DNA from: Alistipes sp.
GTDB taxonomy: Bacteria > Bacteroidota > Bacteroidia > Bacteroidales > Rikenellaceae
NCBI GenBank assembly: GCA_020026395.1
Contig: JAHHQM010000013.1
Span: 1-42,952, forward strand
Reading direction: 5' to 3'
Length of the DNA stretch: 42,952 bases
Each line of letters starts with the position of its first letter. Position 1 is the first letter of the stretch. Both the position numbers and the translations under genes were made by a program. The notes beneath the pieces were generated by a model. That model searched no databases. It was not told the DNA's origin and saw nothing but the letters and a program-made list of their open reading frames with translations. Below, one piece after another: positions 8,202-16,363 of the stretch.

Positions 8202-9161
8202 GTGCGCTATCCGTGGGGGGATTCGAGGCGGTTTAATTCCTATTCGCGCTTTGTAGAGTCCCTTTTCGGGGAGCGTGTTCAAAAAATATCCGTGGATGCG
8301 GGCTTTTCCTGCCCGAATCGCGACGGACGAATCTCTATGGGAGGGTGTACGTTCTGTAACAACGGAGCGTTTACACCCTCCTATTGTATGTCCCGAAAAC
8401 CGCTGCGCGAGCAGATCGCCGAGGGTAAGGCGTTTTTCAGTCGGCTTTACCCCGATGCACGGCACTATCTGGTTTATTTCCAGTCGTTTTCGAATACCTA
8501 TGCCGACCTCGACACCCTGCGCCGCCTGTACGAGGAGGCACTCTCGGTCGAGGGGGTGGTGGGGCTGGTGATCGGCACGCGCCCCGACTGCGTGGACGAT
8601 CGTAAACTCGACTATCTGGCCGATCTTGCCGCCCGAACCCACATCACGGTGGAGTACGGCATCGAATCGACCTACGACGAGACCCTCCGACGGGTCAATC
8701 GCGGGCATGACTTCGCCACGGCACAGCGAGCCGTCGAGGAGACCGCCCGAAGGGGGATCTGTACGGCCGGGCATTTTATTCTGGGACTGCCGGGAGAGAG
8801 CGACGAGATGCTCCTTGAGCAGTGCGACCGCATCAACCGCCTTCCGCTGACTTCGGTCAAGTTCCATCAGTTGCAGATTTTCCGCGATACGCCCCTGGCG
8901 AGGGAGTATGACCTGCATCCCGAAGAATTCCGATTTTGGACACCCGACGAGTATGTCGCCCTGTCCGTCGAAATCCTTCGAAGATTGCGCCCGACGCTTG
9001 TGGTAGAGCGTTTTGTGTCCTCCGCACCGCTCCGTTTCCTGCATCGGAGAGTTTGGCAAAAAGTTAAGAAAGACCAATTATTCTTGCTTTTGGAGGAAAG
9101 ATTGGAGCGTTTGAAGGTACATCAAGGAGAAATTTTTTATAACTTTGCGCACAAATTGTAA
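8202..9161 (+). CDS. YhcC-like (TIGR01212-type) radical SAM protein
   Basis: A 319-residue radical SAM enzyme of unknown substrate. The three cluster ligands are C37, C49 and C52 in a C-x11-C-x2-C arrangement (CPNRDG then GGCTFCN), typical of the YhcC family rather than the common Cx3Cx2C. GIEST and GHFILGLPGE are the downstream SAM-binding and barrel motifs. I start it at the GTG at 8202, because homologous proteins begin with an xRYPWG-RRFNSY segment and this avoids overlap with the nuclease gene. A GTG at 8172 would add ten residues and overlap that gene by 17 nt. It follows the nuclease by 13 nt. Confidence 0.88.
   Translation: MRYPWGDSRRFNSYSRFVESLFGERVQKISVDAGFSCPNRDGRISMGGCTFCNNGAFTPSYCMSRKPLREQIAEGKAFFSRLYPDARHYLVYFQSFSNTYADLDTLRRLYEEALSVEGVVGLVIGTRPDCVDDRKLDYLADLAARTHITVEYGIESTYDETLRRVNRGHDFATAQRAVEETARRGICTAGHFILGLPGESDEMLLEQCDRINRLPLTSVKFHQLQIFRDTPLAREYDLHPEEFRFWTPDEYVALSVEILRRLRPTLVVERFVSSAPLRFLHRRVWQKVKKDQLFLLLEERLERLKVHQGEIFYNFAHKL
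9140..9147 (+). promoter_or_regulatory. Putative internal promoter for the YitT-family gene
   Basis: TAACTTTG, a perfect TAnnTTTG match, lies inside the last codons of the radical SAM gene and 30 nt before the next start codon. A TTTG at 9110-9113 is too far away (26 nt) to be a standard -33 box. Confidence 0.45.
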
Positions 9162-9176
9162 AAAACACCTGAATCT

Positions 9177-10097
9177 ATGAAAGGTTTGACTGTTAAACAA
9201 GTGCTCATCGCGATCAAGGAATATATCGTGATGTTCCTGGCGATGATGCTTTATGCATTCGGATGGATCGCCTGCGTTCTTCCTTATGATTGTACCAGTG
9301 GTGGTGCCGGCGGTTTTGCACTGGTGACGACCAAGGCCATGAAAATCCTCTTCGATATCGACATCCAGGTGGGTACGATGGTCTTTGTGGTCAATGGTAT
9401 TCTGATGATCATCGGTGGTTTGATCGTCGGCTGGAACTTCGGCCCCAAGACCGTGTTCTCGGTGGCCATGATCGGTTTGGGCATGAACTTCTGGCAGTGG
9501 CTGCTCTACGATTCGGGCTATATCCAGAATTTCCACATCTTCCCCGAAGGTCAGGATCCCCTGCTGCCGATGGTATTGGGAGGTATCTTTGCCGGTATGG
9601 GTATTGCGATATGCTTCTCCCAGGGCGGTACAACAGGTGGTACGGATATCGTGGCGCTGATCATCCAGAAGTTCCGTAACGTGAACTACGGCCGTATCCT
9701 GATTTGTACGGATGCCTGTATTATCGGTTCGGCACTGTTCGTAGGTTACGATTTCAGCGTCATCATCTACGGTTTCATCATGACGGTGGTCGTCGGTTAT
9801 ACGGCCGATGCCCTGATGTCGGGTAACAAGCAGTCGCGTCAGATTCTGATCGTCACGCCCGACTACACGAAGATGGCCGACGCCATCACCAACGAGATGC
9901 ACCGCGGTGTCACGATGATCGATGCACAGGGCTGGTACACGAAGAAAAGCGGTAAGATCGTCATGGTCGTTTGCCGTAAATTCGAGGCTCCGCTGATCCT
10001 GCGTTTCGTCAAGACGGTGGATCCCGATGCCTTCATTACGGTGGGTTCCGTCATGGGAGCTTACGGTAAGGGCTTTGACGCGCTGAATAAGGTCTGA
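9177..10097 (+). CDS. YitT-family (DUF161/DUF2179) membrane protein
   Basis: The 306-residue inner-membrane protein has about five hydrophobic segments (near residues 14-33, 62-84, 88-108, 120-147 and 178-207), including the glycine-rich GGTTGGTDIVALI stretch typical of the family. A soluble C-terminal domain follows (about 215-300, the DUF2179 part with VTPDY and GWYTKKSGKIVMVV). The transport substrate of the family is not established. It ends 24 nt before a strong terminator, closing the plus-strand run that began at cdd. Confidence 0.9.
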   Translation: MKGLTVKQVLIAIKEYIVMFLAMMLYAFGWIACVLPYDCTSGGAGGFALVTTKAMKILFDIDIQVGTMVFVVNGILMIIGGLIVGWNFGPKTVFSVAMIGLGMNFWQWLLYDSGYIQNFHIFPEGQDPLLPMVLGGIFAGMGIAICFSQGGTTGGTDIVALIIQKFRNVNYGRILICTDACIIGSALFVGYDFSVIIYGFIMTVVVGYTADALMSGNKQSRQILIVTPDYTKMADAITNEMHRGVTMIDAQGWYTKKSGKIVMVVCRKFEAPLILRFVKTVDPDAFITVGSVMGAYGKGFDALNKV

Positions 10098-10121
10098 TCC
10101 TTCCTTTCAGGTTTTGATTAT

Positions 10122-10156
10122 AACTGCGCCCGATTGTGTCGGGCGCAGTTTTTTTT
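10122..10156 (+). terminator. Intrinsic terminator after the YitT-family gene
   Basis: Perfect 12-bp stem, AACTGCGCCCGA (10122-10133) with TCGGGCGCAGTT (10139-10150), 5-nt loop, T tract to 10156. A weak -7-like TATCTTGC at 10158-10165 follows directly and might serve priA. Confidence 0.88.
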
Positions 10157-10173
10157 GTATCTTGCACCTCGCT

Positions 10174-12432
10174 ATGGCACATTTTGCAGACATCCTCCTT
10201 CCGTTGGCACAGCCGACCTACACCTATGCCGTTCCCGACGATCTGAACCTCGTTGTGGGACAGGCCGTTGCCGTGCAATTCGGCATGAGGGGCTACTACA
10301 CGGGCATCGTGTGGCGTCTGCACGACGAGAAACCCGATTTCGACCGCATCAAACGGGTGCATCACATCGTTTTCGAGCGTCCGCTGGTCACCCCGCTTCA
10401 GCAATGCTTCTGGGAGTGGATCTCGGAGTATTACATGTGTACGCTGGGGGAGGTGATGCGCGTCGCCCTGCCCCGCATGATGAAATCGTCGGGACGCAGC
10501 GAGGAGGAGTTTTCCAAAAGCGAATACCGCCCCAAAACCGAGACCTGCTATCGTTTGAGCGACGAACTGCGGGACGAGGAGCGGCTGAACGAGGTCTTCG
10601 AAAAACTCACGCGCCGTGCACCCCGCCAATATGAGGCACTGCTGGAGATCGCTGCACCCGATGCCGAGGGGCGGAACGATTCGGGCGAACTGCCGCGCCG
10701 TCTGCTTTCGGCCGACGGGTCGATCCTCCAGACCCTCCGGCGCAAAGGATATATCACCGCCACCGAACGCGAACGGAGCTTCGAGCGGGGACGGATCTGC
10801 TTCCGCCTGCCGACCCTGACACCCCACCAGACCGAGGCCTTGGAACGCCTTCGGGCGGATTTCCACGCGGGAAAACATACGGCACTGCTTCAGGGCGTGA
10901 CGGGATCGGGCAAGACGGAGATCTACATCCACCTGATTGCCGAGGTGTTGCAGAGTGGGGGAGACGTGCTGCTGCTCGTCCCCGAAATCGCCCTCACGGC
11001 ACAACTCATTGAGCGTATGGAGCGCATTTTCGGCAGCCGTGTGCTGGCTTATCACTCGAAACTCACGCCCCAGCGGCGTACGGAAACCTACCTGCGACTG
11101 AACCGCTCCGAGGGGGGCGAATTTGTCGTCGGGGCGCGGTCTGCACTGTTCCTGCCGCTGAAACGCCTGCAACTGACCATCGTCGATGAGGAGCACGATT
11201 CGGGCTACAAGCAAACGGACACCGCTCCGCGTTACAATGCCCGCGACTGTGCCGTGATGACGGCGCACCTGTTCGGCGGACATACCCTTCTGGGCAGTGC
11301 AACCCCCTCGCTTGAGACGTGGCTCAATGCCCGCAGCGGGAAATACGGCTATGCCGCCCTCACGGAACGTTACGGCGAGGGATGCCTCCCGCGCATCATT
11401 CTTTCGGATACGCTTCGTGCGGCTCGGCGCGGTGAGCGTAAGTCGCATTTCAATAAAACCCTTTTGGACAAGATCGGCGAGCGCCTCGAACGCCACGAAC
11501 AGGTCATGCTGTTCCAGAATCGGCGCGGTTTTTCGCCCTATGTGACCTGCACGGATTGCGGATGGACGGCACGCTGTCCCGAGTGCAACGTGACGCTTAC
11601 GTACCATAAGGCGGGCGAGAAACTCGTCTGCCACTATTGCGGCTATACAACCCCCGTCCCGGCTCATTGCCCGGCGTGTCAGGTGGCCGACCTTACGGCC
11701 ATGGGATTCGGTACGGAAAAGATCGCCGAGGAGGTCGTAAAACTCTTCCCCGAAGCGCGTGTGGCGCGTCTGGATCGCGATACGGTCACCTCGGAACGCG
11801 CCTACAACGCCATCATCGACGATTTCGCGGCACGGCGCATCGACATCCTGATCGGCACGCAGATGATCACCAAAGGGTTCGATTTCGACGGGGTGTCGCT
11901 CGTTGGAATCCTCAATGCCGACAACCTGTTGTACAATCCCGATTTCCGCGCCTCGGAACGCGCCTTCCAGCTGATGATGCAGGTGGCGGGGCGTGCCGGA
12001 CGACGCAGCGACGGGGGCGAGGTGGTCATCCAGACCTCCGAACCCGCCAATCCCGTGTTGCGTCAGGTCGTGGAGGGCGATTACGAGGCGATGGCGCGTC
12101 AGCAGTTGTCCGAACGCGAAAGTTTCTTCTATCCGCCCTATGCCCGCCTGACGCGTCTTACGTTGCGGCATAAAGATCTTGATTTACTGCGCCGTGCGGT
12201 CTGCGAATTGGCTTCGCGCCTTCGTGCCCGATTCGGACGGCGAGTCTTGGGACCCATGACCCCGCCCGTGGATCGTATCCGCGGGGAATTTCTGGTGGAA
12301 CTCCTGCTGAAAGTCGAACACGGGGCATCGAGTGCACGTGCCCGCGAACTGCTTCGCGGTGAGATCGACGCCCTTCTCTCCAAAGCGGAATTCAAATCCG
12401 TAACCCTTGTGGCCGATGTCGATCCTCAGTGA
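10174..12432 (+). CDS. priA: Primosomal protein N' (replication restart helicase)
   Basis: 3'-to-5' superfamily 2 DNA helicase that recognises stalled forks and reloads the replicative helicase DnaB. From the ATG at 10174 the product is 752 residues. An upstream in-frame start at 10114 would read through the terminator and is unlikely. The N-terminal 3'-DNA-binding domain is followed by Walker A GVTGSGKTE (K247), DEEH box (338-341), a zinc-binding region of paired CxxC motifs (CTDCGW, CPECN, CHYCGY, CPACQ), and C-terminal helicase motifs (GTQMITKGFDF, QVAGRAGR). The last codons overlap comF, so the two are translationally close. dnaB, its functional partner, lies just downstream. Confidence 0.96.
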   Translation: MAHFADILLPLAQPTYTYAVPDDLNLVVGQAVAVQFGMRGYYTGIVWRLHDEKPDFDRIKRVHHIVFERPLVTPLQQCFWEWISEYYMCTLGEVMRVALPRMMKSSGRSEEEFSKSEYRPKTETCYRLSDELRDEERLNEVFEKLTRRAPRQYEALLEIAAPDAEGRNDSGELPRRLLSADGSILQTLRRKGYITATERERSFERGRICFRLPTLTPHQTEALERLRADFHAGKHTALLQGVTGSGKTEIYIHLIAEVLQSGGDVLLLVPEIALTAQLIERMERIFGSRVLAYHSKLTPQRRTETYLRLNRSEGGEFVVGARSALFLPLKRLQLTIVDEEHDSGYKQTDTAPRYNARDCAVMTAHLFGGHTLLGSATPSLETWLNARSGKYGYAALTERYGEGCLPRIILSDTLRAARRGERKSHFNKTLLDKIGERLERHEQVMLFQNRRGFSPYVTCTDCGWTARCPECNVTLTYHKAGEKLVCHYCGYTTPVPAHCPACQVADLTAMGFGTEKIAEEVVKLFPEARVARLDRDTVTSERAYNAIIDDFAARRIDILIGTQMITKGFDFDGVSLVGILNADNLLYNPDFRASERAFQLMMQVAGRAGRRSDGGEVVIQTSEPANPVLRQVVEGDYEAMARQQLSERESFFYPPYARLTRLTLRHKDLDLLRRAVCELASRLRARFGRRVLGPMTPPVDRIRGEFLVELLLKVEHGASSARARELLRGEIDALLSKAEFKSVTLVADVDPQ

Positions 12433-13126
12433 TTTGTGGTCGCTCTTTGCCCCTGCGCGGTGTGCTGTTTGCGGCGATCGGCTGCTGGAGGGCGAACACG
12501 CGGTCTGCACCGTTTGCCGCATGTCGGCTCCGCGGACGGGGTTTGCCGCCGTGGAGGAGAATCCCGTGTGGTTGCACTGCCGCAACTTTATGCCCGTTGA
12601 ACACGCCTCGGCCTTTCTGTTCTACCGCCACGGAAGCGGGTGGCGCGATCTGATCCATGCGTTCAAATACCACGGCCGTTGGTCGCTGGCACGCTCCTTG
12701 GGGGCGTGGTACGGACGCGAACTGCGTGCGGGTGGGCTTTATGGGGATGTCGATGTCATCATCCCGATCCCGTTGCACCCGTGGAAACGCTGCTTGAGGG
12801 GTTACAACCAATCGGAATATCTGGCCGAAGGCATCTCCTCGGAACTGGGTGTCAGGGTCGATCGCACGCATCTGAAACGTCGTCGCAACACCCGTAGTCA
12901 GGCACTCCGTTCGCGCCGTGAACGTGCCGCGAATGTCGAGGGTGCCTTCTGCGTAAAACACCCCGAAAAGCTCACAGGATGCCACATCCTGCTGGTCGAC
13001 GATGTCTTCACGACGGGCAGCACGATGTTCGCCTGCGCATCGGCGCTTACGGCCGCCGTACCCGATTGCCGCATCAGCATCGCCGCCCTGGCCGTCTCGT
13101 GCCGTGAAATCGGTTTGCGGGATTGA
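12416..13126 (+). CDS. ComF-family phosphoribosyltransferase-like protein
   Basis: The 236-residue protein has a zinc-ribbon N-terminus (C16-x2-C19 and C31-x2-C34) and a C-terminal type I phosphoribosyltransferase fold with the PRPP-binding motif HILLVDDVFTTGST. ComF proteins are needed for DNA uptake in competent bacteria; elsewhere the role, including GntX-like carbon use, is unclear. The ATG at 12416 is preferred; a TTG at 12407 would add three residues. It overlaps the end of priA by 17 nt, a gene pair consistent with a DNA-processing theme. Confidence 0.88.
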   Translation: MSILSDLWSLFAPARCAVCGDRLLEGEHAVCTVCRMSAPRTGFAAVEENPVWLHCRNFMPVEHASAFLFYRHGSGWRDLIHAFKYHGRWSLARSLGAWYGRELRAGGLYGDVDVIIPIPLHPWKRCLRGYNQSEYLAEGISSELGVRVDRTHLKRRRNTRSQALRSRRERAANVEGAFCVKHPEKLTGCHILLVDDVFTTGSTMFACASALTAAVPDCRISIAALAVSCREIGLRD

Positions 13127-13166
13127 TTCCGTCGGCCGTATCCTTGCGATTCTCCGCAGGTTTTGT

Positions 13167-13174
13167 TAATTTTG
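13167..13174 (+). promoter_or_regulatory. Putative dnaB promoter -7 element
   Basis: TAATTTTG fits TAnnTTTG and lies 23 nt upstream of the dnaB start codon in a 71-bp gap after comF. No clear -33 TTTG at the standard spacing. Confidence 0.5.
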
Positions 13175-13197
13175 ACCTCTGAATTATACCCTTTGAC

Positions 13198-14763
13198 ATG
13201 GCAAAAGAATATACCCCTTCTTCCCGCAATCGGGAGGCTTACGAAGCATTGACCGCAACAAACGGAAACGTACCCCCTCAGGCCGTCGAACTGGAGGAGG
13301 CCGTCCTCGGTGCCCTGATGCTCGAAAAGGACAGCATCATCTCCGTGCAGGATTACGTCGTTCCCGATGCGTTCTATACCGAGGAACACCGCCTGATCTA
13401 CAAGGCGATCATGGAGTTGTCGCAAGACCTGAAACCCATCGACCTGTATACCGTCACCGAACACCTCAAATCGAAAAACGAGCTGAAAAAGGTGGGCGGC
13501 GCGGCTTATCTTGCGCAACTGACCCAGAAGGTCGGATCGGCCGCCAACGTGGAGTTCCATGCCAAGATCATCGCCCAGAAATTCGTGCAGCGCGAGCTGA
13601 TCCGTTCGGCAACGGAGATCCAGCGTCGTTCGTACGACGAATCGACCGATGTGACCGATCTGATCGGATTTGCCGAAAGCGAGATTTTCAAGGTGTCGGA
13701 GGGTTACGTCAAACGCTCGGTGCAGTCCTCGAAGGACATCTTGGCCAAAGCGTTGGAGCAGATCGAGGAGGCCTCGAAAAATGCGAGTGCCTTCAACGGT
13801 GTGCCTTCGGGCTTTATGTCAATCGACCGTGTGACGCTCGGATGGCAGCTTTCCGACCTGATCATCATCGCCGCCCGTCCTTCGATGGGTAAAACCGCAT
13901 TCGTGTTGTCGATGGCGCGTAACATGGCCGTCGATCACGAGCAGGGCGTGGCCTTCTTCTCGTTGGAGATGTCGGCCGTGCAGCTGATGATGCGTCTGAT
14001 CATTGCCGAGACGGGTTTGCAGGGTAACGACGTGAAGTCGGGACGACTGACCCCCGAGCAGTGGCGACACCTGGAGGCCGCCACCAAACCGCTGGGTCAG
14101 GCTCCGCTTTACATTGACGATACGCCGGCGTTGTCCGTATTCGAGTTCCGCTCGAAGGCACGCCGTCTGAAAATACACAACGACATCAAAATCATCATCA
14201 TCGACTACTTGCAGCTGATGACCGGAAATCAGGATTCGAAGGGTAACCGTGAGCAGGAGGTGGCCTTCATCTCGCGTACCCTGAAGGCCATCGCCAAGGA
14301 GTTGAACGTGCCGATCATCGCCCTGTCGCAGTTGAGCCGTGCCACCGAAATGCGTGGCGGTTCGAAACGACCGCAATTGTCCGACCTTCGTGAGTCGGGT
14401 GCCATCGAGCAGGATGCCGATATCGTGGCCTTCATCCACCGTCCCGAGTACTACGGCATCACGACCGACGAAAACGGCATGCCGACGGCGGGTCTGGCCG
14501 AAATCATCATCGCCAAGCACCGTAACGGTGCCGTGTGCGATGTGAAACTGCGCTTCCTGAAGGAGCAGGCTCGATTTGTCGATATGGACGAGTCGATGCT
14601 GCCCCCGTCCGACGCTTCGCAGGAACAGCAGGCCTACGACGACTATGTAAGTTCCTCGATCGGAGGTGCTGCCCAGCCCGTAAGCAGCGGATTGGGTTCG
14701 GCCGTGAGCACCGAATTTGATGTCAATGCTTCGAAAAAATTGGATGACGAAGCGCCGTTCTAA
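13198..14763 (+). CDS. dnaB: Replicative DNA helicase
   Basis: Hexameric 5'-to-3' helicase that unwinds DNA at the replication fork and recruits primase. The 521-residue product has the N-terminal helical domain (about residues 25-130), a linker, and a RecA-like ATPase domain with Walker A ARPSMGKTA (K232), Walker B IIIIDYLQLM, and the SQLSR and GAIEQDAD motifs. A low-complexity Ser/Gly/Ala C-terminal tail of about 45 residues follows the core. No intein interrupts the P-loop, a common insertion site in this family. It is 16 nt upstream of comM, which is probably cotranscribed. Confidence 0.97.
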   Translation: MAKEYTPSSRNREAYEALTATNGNVPPQAVELEEAVLGALMLEKDSIISVQDYVVPDAFYTEEHRLIYKAIMELSQDLKPIDLYTVTEHLKSKNELKKVGGAAYLAQLTQKVGSAANVEFHAKIIAQKFVQRELIRSATEIQRRSYDESTDVTDLIGFAESEIFKVSEGYVKRSVQSSKDILAKALEQIEEASKNASAFNGVPSGFMSIDRVTLGWQLSDLIIIAARPSMGKTAFVLSMARNMAVDHEQGVAFFSLEMSAVQLMMRLIIAETGLQGNDVKSGRLTPEQWRHLEAATKPLGQAPLYIDDTPALSVFEFRSKARRLKIHNDIKIIIIDYLQLMTGNQDSKGNREQEVAFISRTLKAIAKELNVPIIALSQLSRATEMRGGSKRPQLSDLRESGAIEQDADIVAFIHRPEYYGITTDENGMPTAGLAEIIIAKHRNGAVCDVKLRFLKEQARFVDMDESMLPPSDASQEQQAYDDYVSSSIGGAAQPVSSGLGSAVSTEFDVNASKKLDDEAPF

Positions 14764-14779
14764 ATCGCACTAAAGGGTT

Positions 14780-16321
14780 ATGTTTGTCTCGACTCATGCA
14801 GCAGCCATTGTCGGTATCGATGCCGTGGCGGTGACCGTTGAGGTCAATATCGCCGGGGGCGGACTGGGTTTGTACCTGGTCGGACTGCCCGACAATGCCG
14901 TCAAGGAGAGTGAACAGCGCATCCGTGCGGCGTTCGAAAATTCAGGCGAGCGGATGTCGGGACGAAAAGTCGTGGTGAACCTCGCTCCGGCCGACCTGCG
15001 CAAGGAGGGTGCGGCATTCGATCTGCCGATCGCCATCGGCATACTGGGCGCCATGCAACGCATCCGCTCCGAAGAGTTGGAGGCGGTGATGTTTGCGGGC
15101 GAGTTGTCGTTGGACGGCACGGTGCGCCCCGTGCACGGTATTCTGCCCATTGCGCTCTGCGCCCGAAAGGCGGGTTTGAAACGCCTGGTCGTGGCGCGTG
15201 AAAATGTCGTCGAGGCGGCCGTGGTGGACGGAATCGAGGTCATCGGGGTGGAGAATCTCCGTCAGACGATTGATTTTTTGAACGGCGAGGTCGAAATCCT
15301 TCCCGCCGAATCGTCCGCGGCGGCGGAACAGGAGCTTCAAAGCGGTGCTTATGAGGACGATTTTGCCGATGTGCGGGGACAGGAATACGTCAAACGTGCC
15401 ATGGAGGTGGCTGCCGCGGGCGGACACAACATCATCCTGATCGGTTCGCCCGGATCGGGTAAAACGATGCTGGCACGTCGTCTGCCGTCGATTCTTCCTC
15501 TGTTGAGCCGTGAGGAGGCACTCGAAACCACCAAGATCCATTCGGTGGCGGGCAAGACGGATTTCGAGGGCGGGCTGATGTCGCGCCGTCCGTTCCGTGC
15601 ACCGCATCATTTGGCTTCGCAGGTCGCTATCATCGGTGGCGGTCAGTCGCCGCGTCCGGGTGAGGTGTCGCTGGCACACAACGGGGTGTTGTTTCTGGAC
15701 GAGTTGCCCGAATTCGGGCGTAATGTGCTGGAGGTGTTGCGCCAACCGTTGGAGGATCGGCGGATCACCATCTCGCGTGCGAAATACAGCGTGGAATATC
15801 CCGCCAACTTTATGCTGGTGGCGGCGATGAACCCCTGCCCGTGCGGGTATTACAACCACCCCACGAAGGAGTGTTGTTGTTCGCCGGGTGTCGTGCAGCG
15901 CTACATGAACCGCATTTCGGGCCCCTTGATGGATCGTATCGATTTGCAGATCGAGGTGACGCCCGTACCGTTGGAAGCCCTTGCAGGGGAGTCGCATGCG
16001 GAGACGAGTGCGCAGATCCGTGAACGGGTGATTGTCGCGCGTGCCATTCAGAAAGAGCGTTTCAAAGAGGTTCGGGGCGTCTATTGCAATGCGCAGATGT
16101 CCACCGGACTGTTGCAGAAATATGCCCGTCCCGATGCCGCAGGGGCGGAGTTGCTGGGTCGGGCGATGAACCGTCTGGATTTGTCGGCGCGTGCCTACGA
16201 CCGCATCCTCAAGGTGGCAAGAACCATTGCCGATCTGGAGGGTGCTGCCGAGATCGGTGTGACACACATCGCCGAGGCCATCGGATATCGAAATCTGGAC
16301 AGAGGCAGTTGGGGACGGTGA
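14780..16321 (+). CDS. comM: YifB/ComM family Mg-chelatase-like AAA+ ATPase
   Basis: The 513-residue protein has the N-terminal ChlI/Lon-like domain (about 1-170; FVSTHAAAIVGIDA is a typical start), an AAA+ core with Walker A GSPGSGKTM and Walker B VLFLDELPEF, a CPCGYYNHP segment with a small Cys cluster, and a C-terminal lid domain ending in GYRNLDR. In Gammaproteobacteria ComM is a branch-migration helicase that helps integrate DNA taken up by transformation. The same role here, beside a ComF-like gene and priA, is inference. It is the last gene of the dnaB unit. Confidence 0.93.
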   Translation: MFVSTHAAAIVGIDAVAVTVEVNIAGGGLGLYLVGLPDNAVKESEQRIRAAFENSGERMSGRKVVVNLAPADLRKEGAAFDLPIAIGILGAMQRIRSEELEAVMFAGELSLDGTVRPVHGILPIALCARKAGLKRLVVARENVVEAAVVDGIEVIGVENLRQTIDFLNGEVEILPAESSAAAEQELQSGAYEDDFADVRGQEYVKRAMEVAAAGGHNIILIGSPGSGKTMLARRLPSILPLLSREEALETTKIHSVAGKTDFEGGLMSRRPFRAPHHLASQVAIIGGGQSPRPGEVSLAHNGVLFLDELPEFGRNVLEVLRQPLEDRRITISRAKYSVEYPANFMLVAAMNPCPCGYYNHPTKECCCSPGVVQRYMNRISGPLMDRIDLQIEVTPVPLEALAGESHAETSAQIRERVIVARAIQKERFKEVRGVYCNAQMSTGLLQKYARPDAAGAELLGRAMNRLDLSARAYDRILKVARTIADLEGAAEIGVTHIAEAIGYRNLDRGSWGR

Positions 16322-16363
16322 CGAGTGGAAGTGTCCGAAAATTGAATATAAAAAGTGATTGGC

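Noticed and set aside
10051..12171. Minus-strand open frame of about 700 codons opposite priA
   Set aside because: The plus strand encodes an unmistakable PriA; the antisense product has no motifs.
13198..14763. Possible intein in dnaB
   Set aside because: The P-loop and the following motifs are contiguous and the length is normal for an intein-free DnaB.
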